From NCBI GenBank assembly GCA_033980235.1, contig CM067066.1, positions 41,068,977 to 41,132,976 of the forward strand: DNA of 64,000 bases. The letters run 5' to 3'. The notes beneath the pieces are model-generated. The model worked only from the letters and a program-made list of their open reading frames with translations, did no database searches and was not told where the DNA came from. Below are positions 11,307-22,583 of the stretch, one piece after another. A program made the position numbers and the translations under genes. How positions within the stretch are numbered: position 1 is the stretch's first letter; the number at the start of each line of letters is the position of its first letter. The stretch comes from Diadema setosum. Taxonomy: Eukaryota > Echinodermata > Echinoidea > Diadematoida > Diadematidae.

Positions 11307-12801
11307 ATCTCTAAATTTTCTGTAAAGTTGTAGTCCTTGATCAAAAAAGGGCTTGAGATGTTGATAAAATTCTTTTTGTGAGAAATATGTAAAAACAAAT
11401 GCAAAGAGAAACTATTTATGACCCACCTGTGTTATCTTTAGTATAACTTTTTTTTAATCTAACAATATAACACAATATGCAGCTAATGAAATCAGATAGA
11501 AACTGTTAATAATGTTTCCTAGATTTCTCAACAAAGTTCAGTGGATGTCCCTCCTACATCTTTGCACATTTTAACCTTTGTATTTTGCCAGATTTGGCAA
11601 TTAATTCATGCAAAATATCATCATGCTTGAACTAAGGTCCAAGGGAAAAAACTTCAAGAAATTCCAGTGTGGTTCTACTATGTAGAACAATATTAAACAT
11701 AAATAGGTTAGTGAGTAATTATTTATTGAAGAATAAAAAGTCAATATGCTGGTCATATACTAAATTATGATAGTAATGTAGAATATTTGTCAGTGCTTAT
11801 AAAAATGTAGTGAAAAATTATGATGTGTAAGTCATTGAAAAGATGTTTCAAGTTTTCAATATCTTGCATTGCAGATCTAGTTAGTGTTCATCTAACATAC
11901 AGAGACTGTGATTGGTGTGTTATCCTCTGAAAGTGCCCCATCAGAAACATAAGTTATTCTATCCTACGTAAGACAAACAGCTGTATTTCACACAAATTGA
12001 GAGAAATATGGCTGTGACAAAGAATTTTATGAAGCTGGTACCCTAGAAAGTTCTTGAAATACCAAACTACTTGCATGTAGATGTCATATACAAGAGGCAG
12101 AAAGAAACATAGATGATAAATTGAGAGACAATGTTTGAATATATTAGTGATGTTGGGCCAACATTTCTTATTTCTTCTCTTGCTTGTGCAGGTATTGTTG
12201 TGGTAGTAGTCAAATGTGCCATACAAATATAATTGTTATTCTATGAGTCAGTATCATGCAATATTTATCTTGCAAAAGTTATCATATTGCAGTTTTTATC
12301 CTCTTTTAATGCTTTGTGTTCATCATTTGTCATGTGTTGTCTCTTTTTGTATGTATGTTTGTATTGTCTGTAAACTCTGAAGCATTTTCTGTTCTTTTTA
12401 TGGTCAGATTTTCCTTTGATTTGGCAGGAGACATTATAAGGATGGAACCCTGTGTGCCCACTAGTATGGCCTTTGATTCCCCAAAGTGTGTAAATCTAAA
12501 AAGATCTTTTAAAAAAAATCCAGATTCATAAGTACATTGTGTAATACAGGAAAGAATACATTGTTCATGAATGTTGCAGTGATGACATAGTTACTTACCA
12601 TTAATAGTGGATAACTAGGGTTAGTTATCTCCTCCACTACAGTACATTCTGTCAATCAGATTTTCTCTAGACTTGGAAAGAATTGCAGGAAAAAAATGCA
12701 AACTTTGCTGAAATGTTCAGGTGGTTTGATTTGATATCGGTGGTATGTGTGTAAAATGCATTTTCTTCTCACTTCCTTGTCATGTAGATCAATGATGTAT
12801 A
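11307..12801 (+). other. Probable 3' UTR and downstream flank of the RTK gene
   Basis: AT-rich with no coding signal. A canonical AATAAA lies at 11732-11737, about 430 bp past the stop, and is the first good polyadenylation candidate. No other gene was seen before the transposon at 12802. Confidence 0.5.
11732..11737 (+). terminator. Candidate polyadenylation signal of the RTK gene
   Basis: AATAAA about 430 bp downstream of the RTK stop codon. A second AATAAA near 17001 is much farther away. The choice is by position only. Confidence 0.35.
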
Positions 12802-14424
12802 CTAGGTGTGACAAAAAAAAAAACATTTCCCACTTTTGATTCTTAATAGTTCAAAAACTATATATCAGGTAACACTGACATTGATATGAGCAATAGCTGA
12901 ATAGTGTACAATTTTGTTGGAGGTAATCTAAAAATGATAGCATAAATCAATTTCATTGAATTCAAGATTTAATTTTAAGTTAGGTTTCAGATTTTGCTGT
13001 TTTCAACCCTCTGTAGAAAATTTTAATTTTGCACAGGGGTCAATTGGTATGTATGGGAGTGTGTGGTTAATACCCAGACAATGGTCCTGAACAATGGCCA
13101 GGGTTTGAGTACCCTATAACATATTTATGAGAAACTCCACTGTCACAGCTAGTTAAGTCATCCTGAAATGTAGTGTATGCAAGCACATGAAAACACATGC
13201 TTTTTTTTTTGTTGGTCAAATGCATGCATTTTACCATTACCATGAATTCAGACTAGCAGTGCCCAGGGCAATCCATCATGAATTATTAATAATGTATTCA
13301 TGATCCTTGGAGCAAGAGTCCAGAAGCCTAGTCAGCAGAGCTCTGAAAAGGTGGTATTCGTGGTATTCATGTATATTGTTCAGGGTCCATTGTAAGCACA
13401 CACTCACATACACAACATTGGTTTTTGTGTAAAGTTTAATTTTGTACAGAGGGTTCAAATTTGACCAAAATCTGGAACTTAACCCTAAAAAGACTGGGCT
13501 ATTTTGGTAGCTCGAAAGACTGGGGGGGGCCTAAAGGGCCCCCCCTTAAGATCTCGGCCGTGGATCGCGCGATCACCGCAGAAATTTGCACAATGGTAGT
13601 GTGCGATGTAATCTACAAGATCGTATATTTAAATTTTCCAAAATAGTCTTCTTTTATTTTCTTTTGATTAATTATGCTAATTTATGCAAGAAATCAGACT
13701 TTTTGATCTAAATCAGTAAATAAAGCTCCAAAAGTGTTCATTTTTGGTCTAGATATTCTTTGTGGCATTCTTAGCAAATGCACTTGAAAAAAAATTCGGT
13801 ATCAAAATTAATTTCTTATTTATTTTATTGTTTTATGAATTTCTTATGTATTTCTTTGTTTTTACTACATTTTGTTTTTGTTGTTTTTTTCAGCAAAATT
13901 TGTGGCAGACCCTTTTTGAAGCATAATACTACTAAAACAAATTGATTTTAGCCATTGAGAGTAAAAATAAGCATATTTATATGAACCATGTGATAAAACT
14001 CAATTTGTATTGACTTTGTACACAAAATCACATTTTTGAGCCATTTTCGGTCTCACGTGCATGTACAAAAAGTTATGTAACTTCAGAACCGTACCCCCGG
14101 GCGTCACAAATTTGGTGTCAAAATGTGCGGGAAACTCGAAAGAAAAAAGTCATAGAGCATCGCGGCGAGAGCATCGCGTGTTGCTGAGTAATCGCGCGAA
14201 ATGTCGAGGGGGGGTCCTTTTAGGCCCCCCCCCCCAGTCTTTTTAGGGTTAACTTTAAAATGAATCATGGATTTAAAGAAACTGATTCATGCTCTCATGT
14301 TCAAATCACCCCCAACTAAATTTTACACTATTCAGCTATTACTCATATCAATGACAGTATTATCTGATGTATAGTTTTTGAAATATTAAGGATCAAAAGT
14401 GATTTTTTTTTTTGTAACACCTAG
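12802..14424. mobile_element. Mariner-like element with long inverted arms, host of a nested insertion
   Basis: The ends are CTAGGTGTGACAAAAA on the left and its inverse TTTTTGTAACACCTAG on the right, each next to TA (12800-12801 and 14425-14426), as expected of Tc1/mariner targets. The left arm (12802 to about 13040) is matched by a right arm in two pieces, 14424 down to 14253 and 13478 down to about 13400. The TTAA element 13479-14252 splits that arm. Without the insertion the element is about 850 bp. No transposase frame remains. Confidence 0.8.
13479..14252. mobile_element. TTAA-flanked element, family B (nested)
   Basis: 774 bp including TTAA at both ends. The terminal inverted repeat is CCCTAAAAAGACTGG, perfect on both sides. 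G/C tracts (GGGGGGGCC ... GGCCCCCCC) and CG-rich subterminal words such as GATCGCGCGATC follow inward. It sits in the right arm of the mariner-like element. The intact left arm (AAGTTAGGTTTCAG) shows the unoccupied site, supporting a 4-bp TTAA duplication. Ends starting CCC fit piggyBac; no transposase is encoded. Confidence 0.85.
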
Positions 14425-14426
14425 TA

Positions 14427-15804
14427 GAAGTATGGGTGCACTCAGTTTGTACTTGTGTCAATTTCAAATTTAATTTAAGCTGACTGCAGTGATATTTGAA
14501 TTTGGTTTTTGAGATTCCTGTTGACGTAGTGTATTTGTAGCCGTATATCTATTGTACTAATTGTTATGTTAGTGTGTGTTTTTCCTCATGTAGATATATT
14601 AATTGTGAAAGTCAATTCTGGTGTACAAACTTTTTGAAATGTACATTGTATTTAGTTATTGATATGTCTAGTACTACTCGGTGTAAATAATTTCTAGCAC
14701 AGAATGCCCTATATCAAATGGCCTGAGAACAATTTTCTGAGACTGACATAAACACTTCACATTAAGTAGTTTTCAAGGCATTTGTACATCTGTGGCAACA
14801 CTGATCTTATTTGAGCCAAAATTAGTCCAACCAACCTTACAAAGCATGCACACCTTATGACTACATTATAATTATGATACTGTGCTGTCCAACAAAGACC
14901 CAAAACATGTACAGTTGATATGCATGAGTATGAAAATAGATGTGTTTTGAAAGTTTGTCTGTTTGTATTTGTTTTTCCTCACAGGTTATTCATAAGATCT
15001 GAATGAATTACAAACTCCAGAACTTGGCTGCAATCAAGGTGCAGAGAACATGAGTTAGTATCCATGTACAGTATTATCCTACCTGACATGATTTTTAAAT
15101 GGCAGAGTTTTTGACATGAGAGAAGAAGTAGCATTAAGAATACAATTGACTGTCTGTGGCATCAGCTTTAGAGCTCAGAATTTGAGACAGGATGTGCCAT
15201 ACACTATACAAAAAAGAATAGTACCAGAAAACATGCTGGAACAGTACCGACCACCTGTTGGTATATTACATTGCCATCATCTAACCCATGGTCCTTCTTC
15301 CAGTCTATGAAAACTTATATCAACACAATTTCTGCCAACAAAGGGGTGGGGGGGGGGGGGGGTGGGTGGGCAGAGATACCATGCCAATGTAAGTAACGAT
15401 TCTCAAATCAAGCCTACACTTAACATGGCAGATACAAACCTATGTATTGAATATACGTGAAAATAATAATCTTCATGCAACAGATATTTTGCCTATTTGC
15501 CTATACAGTAGATGCTATTTATTTGCATAGAATGGGTCATATGACGTCTGTTGAGAATGAGAAGGGCTTTAAGTGGTCTTGAACACTATGGGTTTTGTGG
15601 CAACTTAACGCCCTTATCATTCTCAACCGACGATTATTGACATTTTTGTCCTCAGAGAAGTATCTAACATGCACTCTTGATGTCTTGGTTGTCAATTTTG
15701 TCAGGTATGTTCAGCACCACATACGTTTTTTTATGTTTTTATGTTTTTGTTTTTTTTAATGCTGGTGGAGCTTGGGGACTTGGGAATATGCTTAAAACAT
15801 AATT
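14427..15804. other. Intergenic stretch, nothing recognised
   Basis: AT-rich DNA with a G tract near 15343-15370. Open frames are shorter than 70 codons, with no family similarity or splice pattern that I recognise. Confidence 0.4.
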
Positions 15805-16194
15805 TGTGCCAGGTAGACCACAGCAAAGAAACACTGCATTTGGGTAACTTCTTATGCAGTACACTGTTGAAGCTGTGTTCACTGTGCCAGGTAGACCACA
15901 GCAAAGAAACACTGCATTTGGGTAACTTCTTATGCAGTACACTGTTGAAGCTGTGTTCACTGTGCCAGCTAGACCACAGCAAAGAAACAGTGCATTTGGG
16001 TAACTTCTTATGCAGTACACTGTTGAAGCTGTGTTCACTGTGCCAGTTAGACCACAGCAAGGAAACACTGCATTTGGGTAACTTCTTATGCAGTACACTG
16101 TTGAAGCTGTGTTCACTGTGCCAGGTAGACCACAGCAAAAGACACTGCATTTGGGTAACTTCTTATGCAGTACACTGTTGAAGCTGTGTTCACA
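15805..16194. repeat. 78-bp tandem repeat, five copies
   Basis: The unit begins TGTGCCAGGTAGACCACAGC and ends GAAGCTGTGTTCAC. Five head-to-tail copies differ by a few substitutions and by a short indel in the last copy. Because 78 is divisible by three and the unit lacks stops in several frames, long open frames appear on both strands; they are artefacts. Confidence 0.95.
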
Positions 16195-16221
16195 AGAATC
16201 TAGTGAAGCAGCAGGAAATGA

Positions 16222-16410
16222 ATGCTTTACCCACTGTCCCACTTGACCCAGGAAAGATGCTTTACACACTGTCCCACTTGACCCAGGAAAAATGTACATG
16301 AGTAACATTCAATGTTAGGGTAAAACTAATTGCAGGGCCCTCTGGAAGATCAGTACTAATGCTGAAGAGGCTACCCTGAGTTATTAAGACCATATTATCA
16401 TTAGTTGGAA
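16222..16410 (+). mobile_element. 5'-truncated SINE tail with a 35-bp duplication
   Basis: A 35-bp unit containing CACTGTCCCACTTGACCCAG occurs twice (16223 and 16258). It is followed by the tail module seen in the SINEs at 24430-24662 and 46641-46860: GCAGGGCCCTCTGGAAGATC, then CTGAAGAGGCTACCCTGAG. The tRNA-like head is missing. The strand is that of the tail. Confidence 0.6.
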
Positions 16411-17232
16411 CTAGTGGTAGAATTATTATGAGGATTTGGTGTTTTGTCTTGTGAAGTATACATGAACACATGAACTAGGCAACTACAATTATTATATGAC
16501 ACTAGCACTACAGAAATTTGTACAAGCATACTATCTGAAGATACATGTATGTACTCAAGCAGCTTGGCATTATTGTCATTGTCCAGACATTGAGTTTTGG
16601 TTGATCATTTCTCCAGGCCAGTACAAGCTTCCTAGTACATTGTTTTGCTTTTCCACAAAGTCACGTGTCTATGTTTAAAAAGCAAGAAGATTATATCTAA
16701 ATGTCCTGCAGAGAATGAGGTGTTTTCAATTTCTGTTTCATTACCCGAATGTTTAGGAAGGAAATATGAGTGCTTTGTGATCTAGTGCTTCCTATAGTAG
16801 CTATTTAGAAATAAATCGAAAACCTGCATGCATTGCAAGTGTCAATATTGAATCCCAGTATACTGTGACTTCTGGACTTTGTCTGATTGTGATTTCTTTC
16901 AAACAGTTGTTTTCATGCAAGTCAGAATACTGAATACATTCGTGCAATATACATTATATCACCACACCTGAATATAATTATTATCTATTCTAATGTGTGC
17001 AATAAAGATATGGAATATACCAAGTGGAAGGTGCTTGTCTTCTTGTGTGAAGCTAAAGTAGTGATTTCCTGTAGTACACGATGTTACCATCCTGGCTGAA
17101 ACGATTTTGCATTAAATCTGTAGCTACTAATAATATGGGATTTAGGAAGCTGTAAGCATAACTTTGCTGCAGTTTTTCCTGCAACCATCAAACATATGCA
17201 TCTCTTGATTCAAGTATCACACACATAGACTG

Positions 17233-17440
17233 TATTTTATTTCATTTCATTTCATTTCTTTATTTGTCCAAATTATGTATAAAAACATGGCATGGAAACT
17301 TGGTTTTGTTACACATTCATAAACACATATTGACAACAGATAAACAAATTACATTACATACAACATCAAATGAATGTTCAAAAAATTACAGGGAACTAAA
17401 CATATCAAACTATCAAAATGTGGTGAACGTGCATAGAGGG
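17233..17440 (-). mobile_element. 5'-truncated LINE 3' end (low certainty)
   Basis: (ATTTC)n at 17233-17265 reads as a GAAAT-type microsatellite tail on the minus strand, followed by AT-rich non-coding sequence. Similar tails with a TTTATTT lead-in occur near 22005, 33713 and 35380. This resembles the short-repeat tails of L2/CR1-type LINEs, but no coding remnant is present. Confidence 0.35.
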
Positions 17441-17469
17441 GGAAAATAAATAAATAAATAAGTAATAGA

Positions 17470-17520
<51 letters not shown>
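17441..17520. repeat. (AAAT)n and (AT)n microsatellites
   Basis: Five AAAT units are followed by about 23 AT dinucleotides. Confidence 0.95.
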
Positions 17521-17523
<3 letters not shown>

Positions 17524-17544
17524 ACAAATAAAGTAAGTCCCCCC

Positions 17545-18820
17545 TAGCATTTTTATGCCTCCGCCACGAAGTGGTGCCGGAGGCATTATGTTTTCCGGTT
17601 GTCCGTCCGTCTGTCCGCTTTCGTTTACGCGATAACTTGAGTAATATTTACTGGAATTTTACCAAACTTGGTCCAAGTATGAAGTATGATAGGGCAATTA
17701 TTTGATTAGATTTTGGGTGAAATCGGCTAAAGGTCAAAGGTCAAAGGTCAAGGTCAAATCATGAAATTGTATCCGTTTACGCGATAACTCAAGACTGGAT
17801 GGAGCAAATTTCACCAAACTTTGTTGGAGGATGATGTATGATGGGACAATTACTTGATTAGTTTTTCAGTGAAATCGAACAGAGATCAAAGGTCAAAGAT
17901 CAAGGTCAAATCCTAAAATTTATCTGTTTACGTGATAACTCAAAACTGGATGAAGCAGCTTTCACCAAACTTGGTCCAAGGATGATGAATGATGGGACAA
18001 TTAGTTGAGTAGATTTTAGTGACTTTGGCAAGAGGTCAAAGGTCAAAAGGTCAAGGTCAAATGCTACAAATGTTACAATTTCCCCCATATCTATGCAATG
18101 CCCGAAGGTATTTTCTTGAAACTTGGTGTGGACATGTACTACTGCATAAAGATTTCCCCAGAGAGAGTTTCATGTCATAAGGTCAAAGGTCAAAAGGTCA
18201 ATGGTTAGGTGAAAATGTTGCAATATCACTTTTCTCGCAAATGGTTCAATGTATCTTCGTGGAACTTGGTACATACGCTTGTACTGTCTGGCAGGGATTA
18301 TCTAGGGAATTTAGGGGTCATGGGTCAATAGTCAGGGGTCAAAGGTCAAGGTCAACTCCTCAAAATTTTACTTTTCCCCTCATATACTAGTATATGCAAT
18401 GCTTGCATTATTAGTTTCAAAACTTAATACATGCATTACCTAATGGAGATTCTCTGGGAAATTTCCAGCCAGAAGGTCAAAGGTCAAAGGTTAAGGGTCA
18501 AAGGCCAGGTTTCAATGCTCCCCCCCCCCCAAAACAAAAAAAAAAAATCTATTTTGTACCATTATCACACTCTTTCTTCATACCTTGGAAATTAATCAAT
18601 GCATAAGCTTCCCCAAAATTCCCCAAATATGTGTACCTGCACTCTTAGAAAATTATAGCAAACCCAGTTCAAGACATTTCTGACAAACCTGTCATTTCAA
18701 TATTTTGCCAGTTATGTGAAACTGTCATGGATCACACATTGTGAAGTCATTGTACTATACGCCTATTGGGAGAATCATGCATTATGGCGGAGGCATCAGT
18801 CGCCATAGCGACATTTCTAG
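17545..18820. mobile_element. Non-coding repeat element with AGGTCA-rich modules
   Basis: The ends are inverted: CTAG...ATGCCTCCGCCA on the left and TGGCGGAGGCAT...CTAG on the right. Inside, modules of about 150 bp begin GTTTACGCGATAACT (17623, 17775, 17926; later ones degenerate). Each ends in runs such as AAAGGTCAAAGGTCAAGGTC (near 17730, 17885, 18033, 18180, 18337, 18475). No open frame of note is present. The family looks dispersed and non-autonomous; its superfamily is not clear to me. Confidence 0.7.
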
Positions 18821-19105
18821 TTGGATATATTTCAAAAAGTATTTCACCGATTTTCATAATTCAAACGGGAATGGATAGAGAATTTTATTACTCATAACAT
18901 GTATGGAGGACAAAACACATTTGTTGAAAAAAATTACCTGGAAGTTTACAATGTACAACAAAACTCCAAGAAAGTTTTTATAATTTTGTATGAAGGAAAT
19001 AACAGAGACAAAACTTCTAGATCTGGAGTGATACGATATCAGCATGAAAACGCAGTGACACAGACATACAGTGCAAGAACATAATACAATGTCGGAATAT
19101 CCGAG
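18821..19105. other. Intergenic, nothing recognised
   Basis: Short spacer between two mobile elements. Open frames are short and show no family features. Confidence 0.4.
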
Positions 19106-19128
19106 CAGGGAGGTGGAAACGGTGCCAG

Positions 19129-19580
19129 GTAAAAATGGCAGAGGTAAAAATGGCAGGGGTAAAAATGGCAGGGGTAAAAATGGCAGAGGTAAAAATGGCA
19201 GAGGTAAAAATGGCAGAGGTAAAAATGGCAGAGGTAAAAATGGCAGGAGTAAAAATGGCAGAGGTAATAATGGCAGAGGTAAAAATGGCAGGGGTAAAAA
19301 TGGCAGAGGTAAAAATGGCAGAGGTAAAAATGGCAGAGGTAAAAATGGCAGAGGTAAAAATGGCAGGAGTAAAAATGGCAGAGGTAATAATGGCAGAGGT
19401 AAAAATGGCAGAGGTAAAAATGGCAGGAGTAAAAATGGCAGAGGTAATAATGGCAGAGGTAAAAATGGCAGAGGTAAAAATGGCAGGGGTAAAAATGGCA
19501 GAGGTAGAAATGGCAGAGGTAATAATGGCAGAGGTAAAAATGGCAGAGGTAAGAATGGCAGAAGTAAAATGTCAGAAGTA
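19129..19580. repeat. 15-bp minisatellite, about 30 copies (left arm)
   Basis: The unit is GGTAAAAATGGCAGA, with variants GGTAATAATGGCAGA, AGTAAAAATGGCAGA and GGTAAAAATGGCAGG. The length is a multiple of three, so all frames stay open (GKNGR and VKMAE repeats). This is not a protein-coding signal. Confidence 0.95.
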
Positions 19581-19827
19581 ATGAGAGCGATTTCGTCAGA
19601 TATAAACGTATGAAGAGGTTTTGAATGATAACCTAGCCAGAGCAAAGTGTATTTATCGAATTATCAAATCCAAATTGCAGATTTGAAGAATATTGAGAGA
19701 ATTATGTTTTAAAAAGATTAGAGCATTCTCATTATTCTGAGTTTGATTCAAGTGCAGTGGCGTAATCTGTGTGCAGAGAAATAAGAAACCAGCTAAGAGC
19801 CTAGTAGGCCTATGGGAAATTATTGTT

Positions 19828-20003
19828 ATTATTCAGTATTATTATTGTTATTATTATTATTATTATTATTACTATTATTATTATTATTATAATCTATCAT
19901 TATTAGGGGGTTCCAACAATGCTGCAAAGCCCTTAAACAGTATAATCCTACGTTATTTCGCCCAATGAAGTTATGACACACACACATACACACACACACA
20001 CAC
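19828..20003. repeat. (TTA)n and (AC)n microsatellites
   Basis: About 20 ATT/TTA units lie at 19828-19893, and an AC tract at 19976-20003. Confidence 0.9.
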
Positions 20004-20683
20004 GAACCCACTTTAGGTATTTAAACATATACGCAGACACACTCTCACATACACACTCTTATACAAACGAATTCCGCTCACGTCCAGGCAAGTATATTGT
20101 CATTATTGTTCATTTTTTGAACTGTTTAGTGTAAAGAAGTGAAGGAGACACAGTCGAAGCAAATCGCTAATTTTTCACCTGTTCAATATTATTTTCTCCA
20201 TCAGGTTTCATAGGAGCCTATTTATCTCATAAGGCCTGATCACGACATAATGTAGAAGTTACAAAAAGCAAAAAACAAACTACAGCAGATGTATCGGCAG
20301 ACATAAGTAAGCTCTTGCAAAATATTTTCTTACATTGTTCAAGTATCACATGGCGCAAAAACAAATATCTCGAAGTTTAATGAACACTTGTCTTTGTGGT
20401 CACTTTACAAACTTATGCCTATTAAAAATGGAGACGAACTTTAGCAATAAACTGTTCTAGTGAGAGTAAAAACTGATAGTTTGCCATGGGATTTCTCTCA
20501 ATCATTGTTGAACGAATCCGCAGGCGAAAAAATGTAAATGCTTGATGCCTTTCAAACTTAGCTGTTGCTCCAAAGTCAGATTCCATTATGTTATCAACAT
20601 GGTGTGTTGCTAAAGATTGGTAGATTCAGCCACCGAAAATAAAGTTGTTCCCTCGTTATACAACAACAGTAAGAAAATACAAT

Positions 20684-20820
20684 CCAATGCCATCCAGGTA
20701 GATTTAAATCACCGCCTTTGACTACCATATGATCGCGATTCAATTTACACAGGGATCGATGAAGCTCTGCAAGACTCTCTTTACATGTGCCGCGGGGAGA
20801 AATGTAACACTGCCCTATAA
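20684..20820 (-). pseudogene. LINE endonuclease-domain fragment
   Basis: The minus-strand frame contains CYISPRGTCKESLAELHRSL, a short gap, then GGDLNLPGWHW. This matches the end of the apurinic-type endonuclease domain of L2/CR1-like non-LTR retrotransposons, where a GGDFNLP-type motif holds the catalytic Asp-Asn. Only about 45 residues are recognisable; flanks are unrelated. It is a dead fragment inside the TIR element. Confidence 0.65.
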
Positions 20821-21237
20821 ACTTCCCCCCAGTGGTAACAGAAACAGTAAAAGATCCCTGCCAATTCTTCATACCTGCATGTCTGTTATCAAGCAATTTT
20901 ATTTTCAGAAGTTTGCACACTTTTTAAAATATTTATCAACATAGTATAGGACCTACCAGATCTAAAGTAAGTTCGATATTTTACTGACAAGATACCTGTA
21001 GAGCTGTATAGTGGTTAATATGTCCATTTTCAGGTGTACCGAGGCTCATCTTTTTACTGATATAATTGGAATGTTGACTGGCCGAGCATTTTTCAAGTTA
21101 CATGAATGTCGTATATTTCTCCCCGTGTGACATTTCTCCCCGGTCTCCCCCGTGCTTTATTTCAGGAGAAGGCACGAAAAGCGCGTATTCCGACCACTGA
21201 CAACTGACAACTTTACCTCTGACATTTTTACCACATA

Positions 21238-21606
21238 ATTATTTACCTCTGCCATTTTTACCGCTGCCATTTTTACCGCTGCCATTTTTACCTCTGCCAT
21301 TTTTACCGCTGCCATTTTTACCGCTGCCATTTTTACCTCTGCCATTTTTACCCCTGCCCATTTTACCCCTGCCATTTTTACCTCTGCCATTTTTACCTCT
21401 GCCATTTTTACCCCTGCCATTTTTACCCCTGCCATTTTTACCCCTGCCATTTTTACCTCTGCCATTTTTACCTCTGCCATTTTTACCCCTGCCATTTTTA
21501 CCCCTGCCATTTTTACCCCTGCCATTTTTACCTCTGCCATTTTTACCTCTGCCATTTTTACCTCTGCCATTTTTACCCCTGCCATTTTTACCTCTGCCAT
21601 TTTTAC
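21238..21606. repeat. 15-bp minisatellite, about 24 copies (right arm, inverted)
   Basis: The unit is TCTGCCATTTTTACC, the reverse complement of the left array's unit, with variants CCTGCCATTTTTACC and GCTGCCATTTTTACC. The copies next to the element end differ least, and the inner edge has decayed units near 21195-21240. Confidence 0.95.
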
Positions 21607-22003
21607 ACCGAACCGGTGGAAACCACCTCCCTGATCGGAGCTTGGGTGCGTTGGGTGTTTGTTCCAAGTTCATCATTTCACTGCCTGCAACCAGGGCTAG
21701 CCTGATGGTGTTGTTGCCCGGCAAGCAGTAGATGATAGGTTCGTTTCCCGCTTGTTCTCTTTCCCGACCTGTTTGTTAAAATGTATATCAGCTGTTGCGA
21801 TTTTCATTTTTCATTTGAACAGAGGGCAGACAGATTGAAGAGTTCTTATACCTCACATCTTCACCCCTCTGCTTAATAATCCCTTGCTTTCAAGTACAAA
21901 AGAAAACAAAATCAGGGTAATTGACAGGCATGAGAGTGAACAAAGAACATTTCATTCTAGAAGGAGGAAAACTGAGAAGCAGTAGTTTAAGTTCAAGTTG
22001 ATT

Positions 22004-22150
22004 TATTTCACTTCCAACAAACAAACAATTAGAAATACAAAGAAACGCTCATATACACAGACGTCATGAAATCGGTACCACAATGCGATGAACAGAATAA
22101 CATTGTAAAAGAGTTACAAGTAAATTATCAACAGAGATACAAATAACTGT
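22004..22150 (-). mobile_element. Possible LINE 3' end (low certainty)
   Basis: 'aagttcaagttgatttattt' reads on the minus strand as an A-rich 3' tail, like those at 17233, 33713 and 35380. No coding part remains. Confidence 0.25.
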
Positions 22151-22426
22151 TACGTCACTCTGTTGAATGACTTTATCTTTTGGGAACTTGGATGAACAAA
22201 GAGAGAACTCCATCAGCAGCCCTGAAATCAGGAGAAAGTAGCTATGGCAAGCTGTGCAGTGCAGAAAATGCAGAACATAACCGGGGAAACAACATAGACG
22301 TCAGCATAGCACACGACGAAAGGTGAGAATTTTACGGGCCATAGCATTTCCCATGGCAACATGAATGCGCAAACTTGGACAATTCGATAAAACATATTGA
22401 TTGCAGGAAGTCGGACGCATATGTTG

Positions 22427-22502
22427 CGGCACATTTTGATAAATTACCAAAATGTGCAGTTACCAAAATGTGCAGGACATTGACGGCACATTTTGGTAAC
22501 TT
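22427..22502. repeat. Foldback of the TTACCAAAATGTGCA motif (left)
   Basis: The motif GTTACCAAAATGTGC and its inverse GCACATTTTGGTAAC pair across a short loop, with a further inverse copy near 22428-22445. The same motif reappears on the far side of the TIR element, at 23716-23897. Confidence 0.8.
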
Positions 22503-22583
22503 TCTGCTCCTCCACAATCATCATCACAGCAACAAAATTGTAAGTGCAGTTGGTTTTTGTCCCCACCGAATGAGTTCGGTAGC

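Larger units (their letters stand above)
19106..21633. mobile_element. TIR element with giant inverted subterminal minisatellites
   Basis: The left end CAGGGAGGTGGAAAC and the right end ...CCACCTCCCTG are inverted copies. The flanks ATCCGAG and ATCGGAG look like a 7-bp target duplication with one mismatch. Just inside each end lies a 15-bp tandem array, in opposite orientation on the two sides. The core (about 19600-21200) has microsatellites and a LINE fragment but no transposase. Ends of this type occur in hAT- and P-like DNA transposons; the superfamily is not proven. Confidence 0.7.

Noticed and set aside
15731..16308. Overlapping 140-190-codon frames on both strands
   Set aside because: Products of the 78-bp tandem repeat (26 codons per unit).
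19071..19645. Long open frames on both strands (GKNGR, VKMAE and leucine/proline repeats)
   Set aside because: They are translations of a 15-bp minisatellite, open in every frame because 15 is divisible by three. There is no start context, no other domain, and the inverted copy at 21238-21606 behaves the same.
20594..20920. Minus-strand 108-codon frame as a host gene
   Set aside because: Only a short endonuclease motif of a LINE is recognisable; the rest is unrelated sequence.
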